Shown: one piece after another, positions 1 through 10,318 of the stretch
Numbering within the stretch: position 1 is the first letter of the stretch
How the letters are laid out: the number at the start of each line of letters is the position of its first letter
Assembly: GCA_026419775.2 (NCBI GenBank)
Contig: JAOPGA020001810.1
Coordinates: forward strand, 79,138-143,137
Length of the DNA: 64,000 nt
Direction: 5' to 3'
DNA from: Acrasis kona
Taxonomy: Eukaryota > Heterolobosea > Eutetramitea > Acrasida > Acrasidae
Translations under genes and position numbers: made by a program
Notes under the pieces: model-generated
Databases searched by the model: none
Told to the model about the DNA's origin: nothing
The model's input: only the letters and a program-made list of their open reading frames with translations

Positions 1-471
1 ATATCCGCTGCTCTATCCAAAATAGAACCGCTTCTTCGCAGTAAGTCAGGTCGCAAGTCAAATCCCCCAATACCTCGCTCTCACGATGTTCCAAGTCGAC
101 ACATCCTTGTAGTCGAAGACAATCTTATAAACCAGAAGATTTTAGCGAGATATCTAAGAGATGCAGGTCATTCTTACAAGATTGCTGCCAATGGTTTGGA
201 AGCCATCAACATTTACAAACAAGATACCTTCAACTTGATTTTTATGGACATAGAGATGCCAGTTATGAATGGTTTGGAGTCCACCATTCAAATTCGAAGT
301 TATGAACTAACGAACAAATTACCGCGAGTGGCTATTGTGGGTCTATCGGGGAATGCTCGTCCAGAGCATATTGAAGAGGCGAAGCAGGTTGGGATGGACG
401 GGTACATAACAAAACCATACCATAGCGAAACACTGCACAATCATATAAAGCGTGTATGGGTACAAAAATAA
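1..471 (+). CDS. Response-regulator receiver domain, C-terminal end of a hybrid sensor histidine kinase (5' truncated)
   Basis: The frame is open from base 1 and ends at a TAA at 469-471, so the gene starts outside the window. The visible part is a complete receiver (REC) domain: ILVVEDN with the acidic pair, the phospho-acceptor Asp in FMDIEMPVMNG, the Ser in GLSGNA and the conserved Lys in ITKPY. In the family this domain takes a phosphoryl group from the histidine kinase core, which would lie upstream. The LSGNAR..HIEEAKQVGMDGYITKPY tail is typical of eukaryotic (amoebal, fungal) hybrid kinases rather than free bacterial regulators. A polar linker (residues about 10-35 of the visible part) precedes it. 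The kinase part itself is not seen, so the full architecture is inferred. Confidence 0.85.
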   Translation: MSAALSKIEPLLRSKSGRKSNPPIPRSHDVPSRHILVVEDNLINQKILARYLRDAGHSYKIAANGLEAINIYKQDTFNLIFMDIEMPVMNGLESTIQIRSYELTNKLPRVAIVGLSGNARPEHIEEAKQVGMDGYITKPYHSETLHNHIKRVWVQK

Positions 472-561
472 TAAAAAATAGATTATTACATTGTTGCATT
501 CATTCTTAAAACAAGTCCTTATTTGTTTACAAAAGTTTTTTATTTGGAGGTCCATTATCTG

Positions 562-2463
562 TCATGCCTCTTGTGGGGAAGGTATATCCTGTTTGTTATC
601 GAAAACGGAACTAGTAGGCTCGCTTGATGCACTAACTGGAGTTAAAATAATCTCATTTTTGGTAGGCAAAGTAGATGATGTATCACTCGACTCCGCAGGA
701 CTTCTATTACTAGTATCATCCGTTGTGTTTGTTACCAATAGATCATGGTATTTATACTTACAGAATATAAATTTATTGATTGGAAGCGCAAAAAACTTGT
801 TCTCCTCAAACAACAAGAATGTTACGACCAGACACAGTATGGAGATACACCAAACACAAATATGAAAAGTAAACAATCTAAAAAACAACCCCATAAGGTT
901 GCCAGTGATCACTCGTACAGAAGACACAACCAACCAAGCACTAAAGTTTGTAAATGCAATCATACCAATAAATACAAATCTCATAAACTTAAGATCCCAT
1001 GGCTTGATCGTGGAAGAGTTCTTGAAAATGGTTTTAAATATCAAACTACCATAAATAATGAATCCAATAGAGAAGGATATGAATAGAAAAGATAAAAACC
1101 CTATTAAAAAGCAGCTGACAACCATTGACACTAGTTGATTTGTAACAGCAAATGTTACCACGATAAGGATGACAACAAACACAACTAAAATATACAATAA
1201 AAACAACGTTACTTTAAGCTTTATATCTAACGTGTTCTTGGTGGACAGATTTTTTGCCTTTTCAACCATGTCAATCCACAATATTAACAAACTTCCGAAA
1301 CTCATCCCTGTTAATACATACTGAACTCCAGTAAACAAGGTGTGGAAAGTTGACAACCTTGGACTAATATCAAAATTTAATGTCAAAACTTCATCGAATA
1401 TGCCAATAAACTCTCCAATAGTGATATAAATAGTAGCAATAGTTTTAATATTCAGAAAATGAGCACGAAAGAGTTTGATAAAACCTTTTTTTAAATACTT
1501 TTTGTCGTTGTAAAGTATGGGAATGTAAACAAACCAAAGTAAGATGAACACCACAACAGAACGGAGGAATATGATTATAAAAGGATCGGCCAAATACGAA
1601 AACGGTATAAAGAAGGATGTGTACGCATCACACTGCATGCCAAACCTTTTGCTATCTGTACAATAGCACAAGTAACTAAACTCACCTCTGCCAACTTCGT
1701 TAGACACAACATTAAGTCTTTGGCTCCTCCAAGCCGTTAATATCAAAATGTCGGAGAACCTACTCAGGGACAAAGAAGAGTTCAAAGACGAATCCTGCGA
1801 CATGGCCCAACTTTTAAATTTACCGACCCTGACCATATTAAAGTCCAATAAAGTAACGGCTTTTACAGCTCCACAATGGTCACTTTGATGCCTCCAAAAG
1901 TATGGACATTGTTCAGGGCTCGTTGTGAGATTTTGATGGAAGCTGGTGCGCGATGAGTGTGAACAGTGAAAACAATAGTTGCGAAGTAGATTGTGTCTTG
2001 CAATGAGCAACGCTTCTATGTCTCCATTTGGTTTGTTATCGTCAATTATTGTGTGAAGTGTTGCGTTAACGAATTGTCTGTTTATAACATTATCCTGTCC
2101 TGGACAAAAATATTCTTCACATTTGAAATTCATCATCTCTAATCTTCTTGTGACAGAATCTATTGGTTAGAAACAATTGTTGCTACTTGTACAATACTTA
2201 CTGTTGCATAAATCACCACCGATCCCTTCTGGAATGTACGTACTGTAAATGTGATTAGGTTCATTAGCTGTTGTCGTCCATTTTGGTGCAATCAATTCTA
2301 GTCTGGTGTAACAAGGATAGCCATCATTGACGTCTGTGCATTGTTCAAAAGCAAAGTTTTTATGGTCGCCGAATCCCAGTTTGACCATACCGCACCGTGA
2401 TATGTCGATGCAGTATGTGAGAAACAACATACCCAACGTGAACCTCAGGACGAGTCGGTCCAT
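562..2463 (-). CDS. Seven-TM receptor-like membrane protein, copy 1 (two exons)
   Basis: Exons 2202-2463 and 562-2159 are joined across a 42-nt intron (2160-2201, GTAAGT..TAG), giving 619 aa. The start ATG at 2463 is followed by a hydrophobic signal sequence. Next comes a Cys-rich, N-glycosylation-rich ectodomain of roughly 270 residues, then seven hydrophobic segments (first around PFIIIFLRSVVVFILL, last around FHICVWCISILCLVV). A Ser/Thr-rich cytoplasmic tail ends the protein. This is GPCR-like topology, but I recognise no named GPCR family and no DRY or NPxxY motif. A near-identical paralog lies at 13219-15081 on the other strand with the same intron, which supports the splice model. Ligand and function are unknown. 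Confidence 0.75.
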
Positions 2464-2751
2464 TATTATTTGTTCGTTACTTGACACGAAATGGTCAATA
2501 TGTCACCTTTTCTTTAAATTTGGACGTGCGGATAATTTTCTTGAGGTGTTCGGGTTATTATTGTAGAATTCCAATCTGAAAATGCACCCGACCAACCAAT
2601 GACACAAGCGTGACTCATTGACGCGATGAAGACTTTATCAAAATTTCTGTAATGTGTGCAAACTTACGACGGCTAAGAAATAATATTTATTCATTTTAAT
2701 ACCTTTGTTTTTACATGATGGCATTGGACCTGGAATTTAAATTATATAGAT

Positions 2752-3879
2752 TTAAGAAAAGCTACCCCATGACTCATCGCATTGGCCCCATGATGCATCA
2801 GGTACAAAAGTGTGAATGTCATCAGCCCAAGTATCAATTATGTCTCCAGGACTTTCCCCGGTTTGCGAACATGTACCAACAAATATACCAATAATGTGAA
2901 CAGAATCTTCACAGTCTTGTGAATGTTTGCATTCCTTTCGTCTCAATTCTGTTGTTTCTTTGTCAAAGTAAACAGGAACAGGAAGGTTGATTGATTTTTT
3001 GTAATTAATAAATTCTTCAGGAAGGGTTACGTGAGTGTTACGCACAATCATTCCAGAGCTTTCCGAAATATCATCTTTACACTCACAAAACATGCCGGAC
3101 ATTGTTTTTGTAAGGACGTCAAATTCACAGGCAAAGTGTCGGTAAAAATACTTTTGGTGACGTTCTCGGTATGAAGAAATATGAAAAGACAAGGAGATTA
3201 AGGATGAATTTTTTGGATTACAATAAACTTCACCTTTGCAAACAGCAAGAACAACGTCGACATTTCCATTCAAATATAATAAAAATTGTTTGCTTTTTTT
3301 GGGAAGAACAACATGAGTATCATCTTTACTTGCTATGCCGTATGAATCACACGGGGTATACATACACAGCGTGGCGTCGTGATAAGGACCTGGCCTAACA
3401 AGGAAATCCATTGTATAAGGTGTGTTAGCAATAGCGTCTAACTTGCTATTTTGGTATTTACAGTCTACTATGTTTTTCGCAATAATGTTCCTCATGTTTC
3501 TGTGTAAAGTCACTTCTTTTGTACCTTCGATGTCGTATATTGTTTCTTTATAGTACCCTTCGTTCATTGTATATGGCTCGAACGACAAGTGGATTTTGTG
3601 GAATTTATTACAGTGATTGAGTTTTAAACACCAATTAGAGCTCAATATAGTTTTAATAGTGTTGAGAGAATAATCGATGTTTTGAATTCGTCCGATATTT
3701 CTCTGTGTGCTCGGTAATTGTTCATGGGCGATGGGGCTGTTATGTGCTTTGTGTTTGGAACCATGTTTCTTCAAGAAGTTGATTCGTTTGATAGTATTTT
3801 TAGTGAACACAGACCTGTCTGGCTCATCGAGTACTCTTGCATTTGCCAGCTCCATCATTAATTCATCGACCGTGTCCAT
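2752..3879 (-). CDS. Hypothetical protein, 375 aa
   Basis: A single uninterrupted ORF with ATG at 3879. The product is hydrophilic, has no membrane segment, and has scattered Cys residues in its C-terminal half (CMYTPCDSYG, FCECKDD, KECKHSQDCED). I recognise no domain. It is divergently placed from nothing obvious: the next clear gene on this strand is the seven-TM gene 290 bp downstream. Frame length and codon composition resemble neighbouring host genes, so it is probably real, but function is not assigned. Confidence 0.6.
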   Translation of the reverse strand: MDTVDELMMELANARVLDEPDRSVFTKNTIKRINFLKKHGSKHKAHNSPIAHEQLPSTQRNIGRIQNIDYSLNTIKTILSSNWCLKLNHCNKFHKIHLSFEPYTMNEGYYKETIYDIEGTKEVTLHRNMRNIIAKNIVDCKYQNSKLDAIANTPYTMDFLVRPGPYHDATLCMYTPCDSYGIASKDDTHVVLPKKSKQFLLYLNGNVDVVLAVCKGEVYCNPKNSSLISLSFHISSYRERHQKYFYRHFACEFDVLTKTMSGMFCECKDDISESSGMIVRNTHVTLPEEFINYKKSINLPVPVYFDKETTELRRKECKHSQDCEDSVHIIGIFVGTCSQTGESPGDIIDTWADDIHTFVPDASWGQCDESWGSFS

Positions 3880-4106
3880 TATTCACTCTTTTTGTAACCT
3901 TATTTTTTTGAATTTTTTCACAGCAACCCGATTTATGAGACAGTGAACAAATGAGCACGCGCGAGTTTGGATGCTCAGAGATGGTCACTAACATTTACAG
4001 ATGAATTCTGATACGTATTGTCGTGCTGTTAACAAATGTATCGTAATAACGTTAATAAACTGATTTTATTCCCTAAAAAGCCATTGATGGAGAGGTATTG
4101 GTTCTT

Positions 4107-4496
4107 ATGTCAGACGAAGACATCGCCGACAAACGTTTGGGAATACCTTGGGAGCTGCAAAAGAAGTTCAGGGCTCAACTCGCAATCTTGAAGCAGACTT
4201 TTTCAGCCAATGCTTTAATAGTGGACGATTCGATTACTTTTGAGCTGAACAGTTCATTTGGGGGCCGTAGCTTCAATGATGATGTAGTCGCCTTGGATAC
4301 GTTGGACTTTCCATCTGAAACAGATAGTGTTTCTGGTGGATCGGTTGACATCAGTCCTAGCGCTAAATCCTGGATTTTCATTCTCCGTAATTTGGATGAT
4401 TCCATTTTTTTTGTAAAAAGTCTGAGAATAATCCTCAGGTTACACTCTTTGAGGCAATCTCACGTTCTCGGAGTTTTCACGATATTTACTCGTTGA
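4107..4496 (+). CDS. Uncertain ORF, 129 aa
   Basis: An ATG-started frame of about 129 codons with a charged N-terminus and a Ser/Asp-rich middle. A competing minus-strand frame at 4175-4405 (ATG at 4405) is open over the same DNA and also looks like a low-complexity protein, so the coding strand is not settled. No domain is recognised. It lies between a host gene and a transposon-rich stretch and could be a fragment. Confidence 0.25.
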   Translation: MSDEDIADKRLGIPWELQKKFRAQLAILKQTFSANALIVDDSITFELNSSFGGRSFNDDVVALDTLDFPSETDSVSGGSVDISPSAKSWIFILRNLDDSIFFVKSLRIILRLHSLRQSHVLGVFTIFTR

Positions 4497-4741
4497 ACCA
4501 TATCAAAATTCGTAGCACTCAAACTTTCAGTGTTATCAATAGTAAGATAGCCGAACGTTGTCACGTTCCAATAACCTCTTGTTATTGCGTGCAAGCAACG
4601 CCAACTACCAATACTTCTCAGTGTACATGATAAGAATTGGTCTACTAGGCTAAAAAACCTATTACTAGGAAAAACTGCCTACTCACACTAACTTCTATGC
4701 CTTTATTCATCTACATAGTCATCATCATTCTGGTCATGGAC

Positions 4742-5085
4742 CTAGATATCGCTCTTTGACGACCTTTCCATCGCTTGTTGATAATCTACGTCTAATAGAT
4801 CTTCTCCTCTCCTCAATTTTGCTATTTTGAGGAAGTTAGCTGGAGCAGTAAGCGTTTCTACTTGACTTTCGATTTCGTAAATGCCATGTACATCAACTGC
4901 TTTGACTCGGAACGGTCCTACATATCTCACTTTAGATTTTTTCTTTGTAGGAATCTTCCACATCACAATGTCTCCCACCGAAAATACCTTGCATCTCTTC
5001 TTGTATCTCATATTATTGAAATTCTTTAACTTGACCTTCCATATCGCTGGAATAACATCCCTGTTGCCATTGTATCTAATTATGT
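4742..5085 (-). pseudogene. Integrase C-terminal fragment of a retroelement/Ginger-like integrase
   Basis: The translated minus strand contains FSVGDIVMWKIPTKK followed by VRYVGPFRVKAV and YEIES. This is the arrangement of the SH3/GPY-F-like module at the C-terminus of Ty3-type and Ginger-type integrases (a VGD..V.W motif, then a K..GPF.V motif). The open frame extends to 5152, but the last part is antisense to an integrase core fragment on the plus strand (5090-5231), so the junction lies near 5085-5090. No catalytic residues are present in this piece. It is one of several rearranged pieces of the same element between 4.7 and 6.9 kb. Confidence 0.55.
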
Positions 5086-5089
5086 ACTG

Positions 5090-5231
5090 CACCGTGTACA
5101 AGTAGACTACACTTTTTACACAGAACACAAAGTCCTCAACTACATTGACCACTTCTCAAAGAAATGTTGGACTTTTGTAACACCTACAAAAGAGAGCAAA
5201 CACGATATTAGAGCTTTACAGCTGATAAAGG
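5090..5231 (+). pseudogene. Integrase catalytic-core fragment
   Basis: The plus-strand translation reads VQVDYTFYT..KVLNYIDHFSKKCWTF and continues with KESKHDIRALQLIKDEYGS. This is the start of the DDE integrase core (first catalytic Asp region, then the hydrophobic-D-x-FSK strand) of retroviral-type or Ginger integrases. It breaks off before the second Asp. It faces away from the C-terminal fragment on the minus strand, so the element has been inverted here. Confidence 0.6.
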
Positions 5232-5501
5232 ATGAATATGGTTCGATGGCTTTTAAACAACGGTGGACCTCATGGTCAAAAAAGGGACGAAGACCCTTGT
5301 CCAAAAGAGAAACCAAAATGGTACAAGAGCAGTGTCCTGTACAAGTGCCCTAGACAGCAAGCACCTGTTGATGGCATTTTGGAGTTTGATGATATAAATG
5401 AGGAAGAGGATGTGGAAGAGATTGAGGGCGAGATTAGTGAAGACGAAGGCGAGCAAGATGAACCCAAAGTTGTTGATACAAACACTGCAGAAACCCAGTA
5501 A
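5232..5501 (+). CDS. Uncertain acidic ORF, 89 aa
   Basis: ATG-started ORF with a strongly acidic tail (Glu/Asp-rich from about residue 50). It begins inside the integrase fragment but in another frame. The acidic tail resembles the linker of a transposon protein. It may be the degraded N-terminal part of the transposon-associated protein at 5600-6090. Confidence 0.25.
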   Translation: MNMVRWLLNNGGPHGQKRDEDPCPKEKPKWYKSSVLYKCPRQQAPVDGILEFDDINEEEDVEEIEGEISEDEGEQDEPKVVDTNTAETQ

Positions 5502-5599
5502 CCACCTGCAATTCAACATCCTGAAATTGGAAGTATTAACAGCTTCTCCAAAGCCTCACTCACAGTCAGACGGCCGCTCTAATTAGCGCACTACAAGGA

Positions 5600-6090
5600 A
5601 TGATTGCTCCAATACATCCAGCAACCACTCTACCACAGGTACCTCCACCAACAGCTCCACCTGAGGACATACCAAAATCTAATACTCCCATCAGGAAAAA
5701 AAGGGCAAGGGAGGACAGTACTGCCAAACCAACAAAGCGCTGTAAAAATGGAATATTGGATTTGGATACTGTTAATGATATTAATGATGTATCTCCTGAG
5801 TTCCGCGAGGCACCAACACAGACTGCAGCATTACCCAAAGAAGATTACCGTGTCTCCATTCTGAAGAACACTGTTGAGCTTGGTGTTGGTACAGTCCTTG
5901 AAGCAAGACTGTGGCATGGTGTTCCTCTTCCAGATTCATACGTGCTTGTTGCTATATCGGAGTTGTACAAGATAAATGCTCAGCTGCCAAGAATTGAGTC
6001 ATCCCAACTAAAACGCTCAACTGGTTAGAGTTCCACCGTGGAGATGTTATTGGGTGGCCTTCTGCTTGGTTAAAAGTTCTCATTGAATAA
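5600..6090 (+). pseudogene. Decayed relative of the TNP2-element SAP-domain protein
   Basis: The frame from the ATG at 5600 has a Pro-rich start and a basic KKRAREDST patch. It then reads LGVGTVLEARLWHGVPLPDSYVL, which parallels GEGRVSESVFWHNQPIPRNFILL near the C-terminus of the 499-aa protein encoded at 38898-40397. A one-base shift near 6025 is needed to reach WLEFHRGDVIGWPSAWLK, which parallels MWHEFVIGDMIAWDQSHIK of the same protein. The gene is therefore frameshifted and probably dead. It sits between integrase fragments, which hints that this protein family travels with transposons. Confidence 0.5.
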
Positions 6091-6189
6091 ATTTTTTTTA
6101 TTGTTTAAATACAATCTAATATTCGCTCATGCTGAAGGTAATGTGAGTTCTAAGCTTTTAATCATGAAATGTATTATGCGTGATGAATG

Positions 6190-6848
6190 TTATGAGTATA
6201 TTTCTCATGCGACAATCCAACTATCTTATTTGAATCTGTGTAAAAAGTGTAGTCTACTCGTACACGGTGCAGTACATAATTAGATACAATGGCAACAGGC
6301 TCAGGCTCTTCTCTACGTGCCTTTTTTGAGGCACAAGCGGCACAGGTGTTCAGGTTATCATCACCTTTAAAATATTTACTAAGTTGTTAGCAGATTACAA
6401 TATTTTAAAAACATACACCCAGCCTCGAAAATGGTATCTGCTATACTGTTCATGGAAAATCTACCAACAACATCTCTTCCTACACAGTTTGTTTGGTGGT
6501 TATAAGTGATGGGAGCATTCCCTCATAAACAGTTATTTTTTCAACTGGCAATGTGTTGTCACCAATGTAGTTAAAGTCCTCTCCTTCAACAAGATCTTCT
6601 GGCCTCTTATCTTATGTATCGTCAGTTAAAAATTCCATCTTTTTAGATTTTGTCTTCACTAACCTCCTTCTAACAAGACTCCTTCTAACAAGATGATCTG
6701 TTGTACCAAAGTAAGGATCATTGAAGTTTGAAATGCGATACTTCTCGCATTGTTTGACTAGACTCTTAAGTTGACTATTATTGAGTCCGGCAGGTACCTT
6801 TCCTGTTTGGATATATCCAAAGATGTTGTTGTATTGTTCTTGTTTCAT
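6190..6848 (-). pseudogene. Integrase N-terminal (zinc-binding) fragment
   Basis: Reading the minus strand from 6848, the product begins MKQEQYNNIFGYIQTGKVP and continues with ISNFNDPYFG. This resembles the leader before the HHCC zinc-binding module of Ginger/SCAND3-type integrases. Stops interrupt it, and further on the frame reads NTCAACASKKAR and HRVRVDYTFYTDSN, which match a zinc-finger end and a core start. It is in the same orientation as the C-terminal piece at 4742-5085 and opposite to the core piece at 5090-5231. Confidence 0.45.
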
Positions 6849-6901
6849 TTTTTGTGTAATTTTAACGGATGGTTGCTTTTGGTATTTTTATCGCATTGTA
6901 C

Positions 6902-7240
6902 TTATGGGGAATAGGGAGTTTCAAATGAACTGGAAATTCCAGTCGGTTTGAATGGACTGGGACATGCACATCCCACATTTCTCAAAGCCAAAGACACTTT
7001 TTGCACATATAATGTTTTTTCTTGGCACATTATCCTTGACCTGCCTCCAGTAGCATACAACACAGTTTCCTTGACCATGTGCAGGCTTTTGTATAAGTGT
7101 CTCTCTGCATTCTGCTCTAATGGACATAATTCATTTAAAAGCAGCTTTATTATTAGCATTAGTCACATTAATCAGACAAGCATTGTAATTTTCCTGTTAT
7201 GCATGATAGCACACAATGCAAGAGTGCTATACAACAAGTA
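6902..7240 (-). pseudogene. Possible Cys-rich transposase tail (piggyBac-like), decayed
   Basis: The minus-strand frame at 6921-7127 contains GNCVVCYW, NIICA and KCGMCMSQ. Paired CxxC motifs after a His resemble the terminal zinc finger of piggyBac-type (DDE_Tnp_1_7) transposases. Stops break the frame just upstream. The assignment rests on Cys spacing only, so it is weak. Confidence 0.25.
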
Positions 7241-7542
7241 ACAAACCATTATATGACATTGTCATTCTCTTTCTCACATAACTCCACTATTATCTCATTA
7301 ATGTCAAGAGCTGTCTTCTGGTCTTTTGCGATATCTCCAAGCTGGAAGGTCATAATGTTTTTATTCTTTTCCTATTTTGTTGCTAATGATTATATGTTCT
7401 TTGGGAAGTTCATTTGCAAGAGCATTTTGATATTCTTGCAAATATTGGTAAGAACTATAGTACTTTTATCATAAAAACAATTATTAAGATTTGTGCGGTA
7501 AACCTTCTACTTATGTAGCCCTGTTAATTCCCGCTCCAAAAA

Positions 7543-7734
7543 ATGGCTGTTCAACTTGTGACTCAGGAAGAAAGGCAAAGGAGGAATGAGAGGGACTTCA
7601 AAAAACTCCAACTTTGCCTCGCCAGGGAGAGGTTGTTGAGATTGGCAGTTATACAAGAGATGGATAAAGAAATCTATGAGAAGAACAAAAAAATCCTCGC
7701 TTTAAAAGACGAAATTAAGTCCCTTAAAAAATAA
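7543..7734 (+). CDS. Small coiled-coil protein, 63 aa
   Basis: ATG at 7543. The whole product is charged and helical, rich in Lys, Glu, Arg and Leu with heptad-like spacing (ERDFKKLQLCLARERLLRL, then EIYEKNKKILALKDEI). It ends at a TAA followed by an AT-rich region. No family is recognised. It stands alone between two decayed transposon regions and may be the tail of a transposon ORF. Confidence 0.3.
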   Translation: MAVQLVTQEERQRRNERDFKKLQLCLARERLLRLAVIQEMDKEIYEKNKKILALKDEIKSLKK

Positions 7735-7899
7735 ATTTTACTTTTTTAAATTTATTCAACTTTCTTAACATGTGTTCAAATATTTAATAATCATCAAAAA
7801 TGAATTTGTTAGGAATACTATCTCTCCCAGTAAAAGTACTTAGGCCGTGGCACAGTTTGCGCGCCCCTAAAATTATTAATAAAAGCTGTTAAAATTTGG

Positions 7900-9300
7900 C
7901 CTCTGTGCCAAACCTTTTAGGAATGTGTGCCGAACCCTTTTGGAAATAAGATTATGATTGAACAAGCTATATTTATTTAATTGCGACCCTTGCCCTTTTT
8001 CGGTTATTTGTATGCGCAACACCTTTCCAGTTCTCCTGCGTGTAAGCCACTGTCTCATCTTATCTTTAGAGCAAGAAACCCAACGCTCCAACCAGCTTTG
8101 TACTCTGTCAAAGATGTGTTACTGGAGCAACAATCCAAATTATGACACTAAATGTCCTTGGTGTCATTCATCACATGAAGACCAGCAACATTTGCTTCTT
8201 GACTGTCGCTATAATAAAACTAAATTACATGATGCGATAGTCAGAATTGATAAGGTTATCCAGGATAATCTGAAACCTGGCTTTGTTATTTGAGGCATTT
8301 TTAAATTTTGGGGAGCGCCATATTATTTGACGCAGCGTGGAATTGAAGGAAGCGAAGAGATGTCAGGGTTGCCAGAAGATTGGAGGTCCATTTATGCTAG
8401 TTTGCTAGGATATTGTTTGCAAAGGTGAAGTTCCACACTCCTCTGTTCGTAGTGCTGTTTCCGACTACCTTCTGTCCACCATCTCCAACTCCTCTGACTA
8501 CAAATATAATATTCTCCATGATGAATATAATATCAAAGCCAGCGTCGACACCAACCTTATGTCGCGACCCAAACAGATCTTCCTCCTCTGTCTCCGTTCC
8601 AATCAACTCTGCACACTCTCTAAAATGCAGTATTGGGACGACAAGAATCAAATAATCAACACCAAATGCCCAAGGTGTTGTTTGCAACATGAGGACCAAT
8701 CCCATGTTCTTTTAAATTGTCGCAGAAACTTGCCATACACATATGATGCAATGCAATCAATTAATGACCTGATTCGAAGCAACATGCTGCCAGGATCACT
8801 CATTAAGGGCTCATTTAAATTCTGGGGTCTTCCATTTACACTGTACCAGAGTGGTTTTGATTTTGACGAACATCCTATGACTGACAAGCGTAAAGCTACT
8901 ATTTATGCTAGTCTACTTGGTTACACTAGTATGGATGTAGTTAAGCGTTTTTCTAGTAAGATACCAGTCAAAAAGCCACTCCAAGTGTTGAGGAAGATAT
9001 CAACCATTTTGATGGAGACCTCTTACTCCATCTGGCACGCGCGTTGCGCAACACACGCCATCAAATCCGCCAAGCTAGGCGTGCCTTTGGCTGTATAGAG
9101 TCATTTATAAATATGTAAATTTATTCTAATAAAGCTTTTCGCAGAATGCGATTTATACAAAAAAAGCTAGTTTGCTAGGATATGTTAGTATGGACACTTT
9201 CAAGCGATTCAACAAGCACTTCAGAGTTCTCAAGCCTCTTTCTGTACTCCAAAAAATATCTACATTTTTTGTGTAAGGTATGGTTATTGATGAGTGAAAC
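7900..9300 (+). mobile_element. Older LINE (non-LTR retrotransposon) 3' fragment, split by a younger LINE
   Basis: The left part (7900-8413) encodes the end of a LINE ORF2. It has a zinc-knuckle-like TKCPWCHSSHEDQQHLLLDC (zf-RVT type) followed by FKFWGAP. The right part resumes at 9184 with SMDTFKRFNKHF and PLSVLQKIS. The two halves join in frame across the younger insertion, because the same order SLLGY-SMD-KRF-VL.KIS is seen in the uninterrupted neighbour copy. Several stops are present, so it is inactive. Confidence 0.7.
8396..9183 (+). mobile_element. 5'-truncated LINE copy inserted in the older LINE, with 18-bp target-site duplication
   Basis: The insertion spans 8414-9165. It is flanked by an identical 18-bp direct repeat (8396-8413 and 9166-9183, gctagtttgctaggatat). 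Its frame is open from 8414 to 9098 and encodes the last 228 residues of LINE ORF2, including the motif TKCPRCCLQHEDQSHVLLNC and the terminal KISTILMETSYSIWHARCA. It ends in a short 3' UTR and an A-run before the duplication. This is textbook target-primed reverse transcription with 5' truncation. The intact frame suggests it is recent. Confidence 0.85.
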
Positions 9301-9329
9301 TACCAATAAACTATCAGGCTTATCCTTGT

Positions 9330-10018
9330 TTTTAAAAAAATGGGTAGCCAATTTTTAGACTACATATGCCTTTAAGTGTAGAAAGCAACAGGTATTTAAT
9401 GAAATCAAATTATACGTCAACAAAGAAATAGCTAGAAGCAATTTATCCAGAAAGAATTCAAACTCCAAGTACAAATCCACCACTACAGACCGTTCAGATG
9501 CTACCTTAGTTCTGACCCAAGCACCCATTCTATCTCAAGACACTAGCGTCTTGGTACCAGTGGACGGCCAGGCTCCATCTACCCAAGCTAGCGATGAATG
9601 TGCTGAGACACATTTAACTTTGTCTCCTGCTTCATTTGCTCTGTCACCTGAAAGCGCTTCTTCTCAAGGTTCAGTGTCACCATTTTCCCCCACAAACAGT
9701 TTCAATGAAAGCGATCTTTTTGACTATCCTGGTAAAGTTGATCTATCCATGTTCAGTCCTTCAGTAAAATCATCCCCAAAAAGGTTCTGTCAGTCATCTC
9801 CAGGCGGAAAAGCAGAAGGCTAAGGAACAGTTTGAGGAGGTCAAGTTAGCAGAGGATGAGCTACCAAGAAGGAATGTAATCATTGTTAGTAGCGAGGACA
9901 AAGATAAAAAGTTTTTAGAGGGTGAGAAGAAAGAGATGGAGCACATGGTGAAGGAGATGAGAAAAAAAGCCATTAAAAGAAAAATATTCGACTTGTACAA
10001 CAAGTACAAAAACATTTA
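9330..10018 (+). pseudogene. Decayed repeat-family ORF (Ser/Pro-rich region, basic coiled tail)
   Basis: Frames between 9330 and 10018 encode a Ser/Pro-rich stretch (SPASFALSPESASSQGSVSP, then FDYPGKVDLSMFSP). After a frame change near 9810 follows a charged helical tail ending KRKIFDLYNKYKNI. A second decayed copy lies on the minus strand at 44440-44900 with the same YPGKVDLS.FSP core, so this is an interspersed repeat and not a host gene. The tail resembles the C-terminal extension of pogo/Tc5-type transposases, but I cannot prove that. Confidence 0.45.
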
Positions 10019-10318
10019 AATAAAGTTAATTAATTGAAAAGTCGATAATTTATTAATTTTATTGAGGGTGAGTGATTAAGTTGACTGAGACAATGGACAA
10101 CGTTCTTGAAAGTTCCCAGTAATATAATAAAAATCACTTTCCAAAAATAAAATATCATTTTCTACAAAAATTAGAATTGGTGGTGGATACACGCTCCAGT
10201 ATTACAAATCAACATTACATAAATGTTACGACCCCTATTTGAATTGTATGTAGAACACATAGATACCTGTAGTACGAAGAAGAGTTAACCAATTTGCATT
10301 TGGTGTAACGAAAACTTT

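Larger units (their letters stand above)
5060..6299. repeat. 65-bp inverted repeat pair (5060-5124 and 6235-6299)
   Basis: Bases 5060-5124 are repeated in inverted orientation at 6235-6299 with about one mismatch. Both encode the stretch HRV(Q/R)VDYTFYT of an integrase core. The homology stops abruptly at both edges, so this is duplicated integrase coding DNA left by rearrangement, not a proven terminal repeat. Confidence 0.75.
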
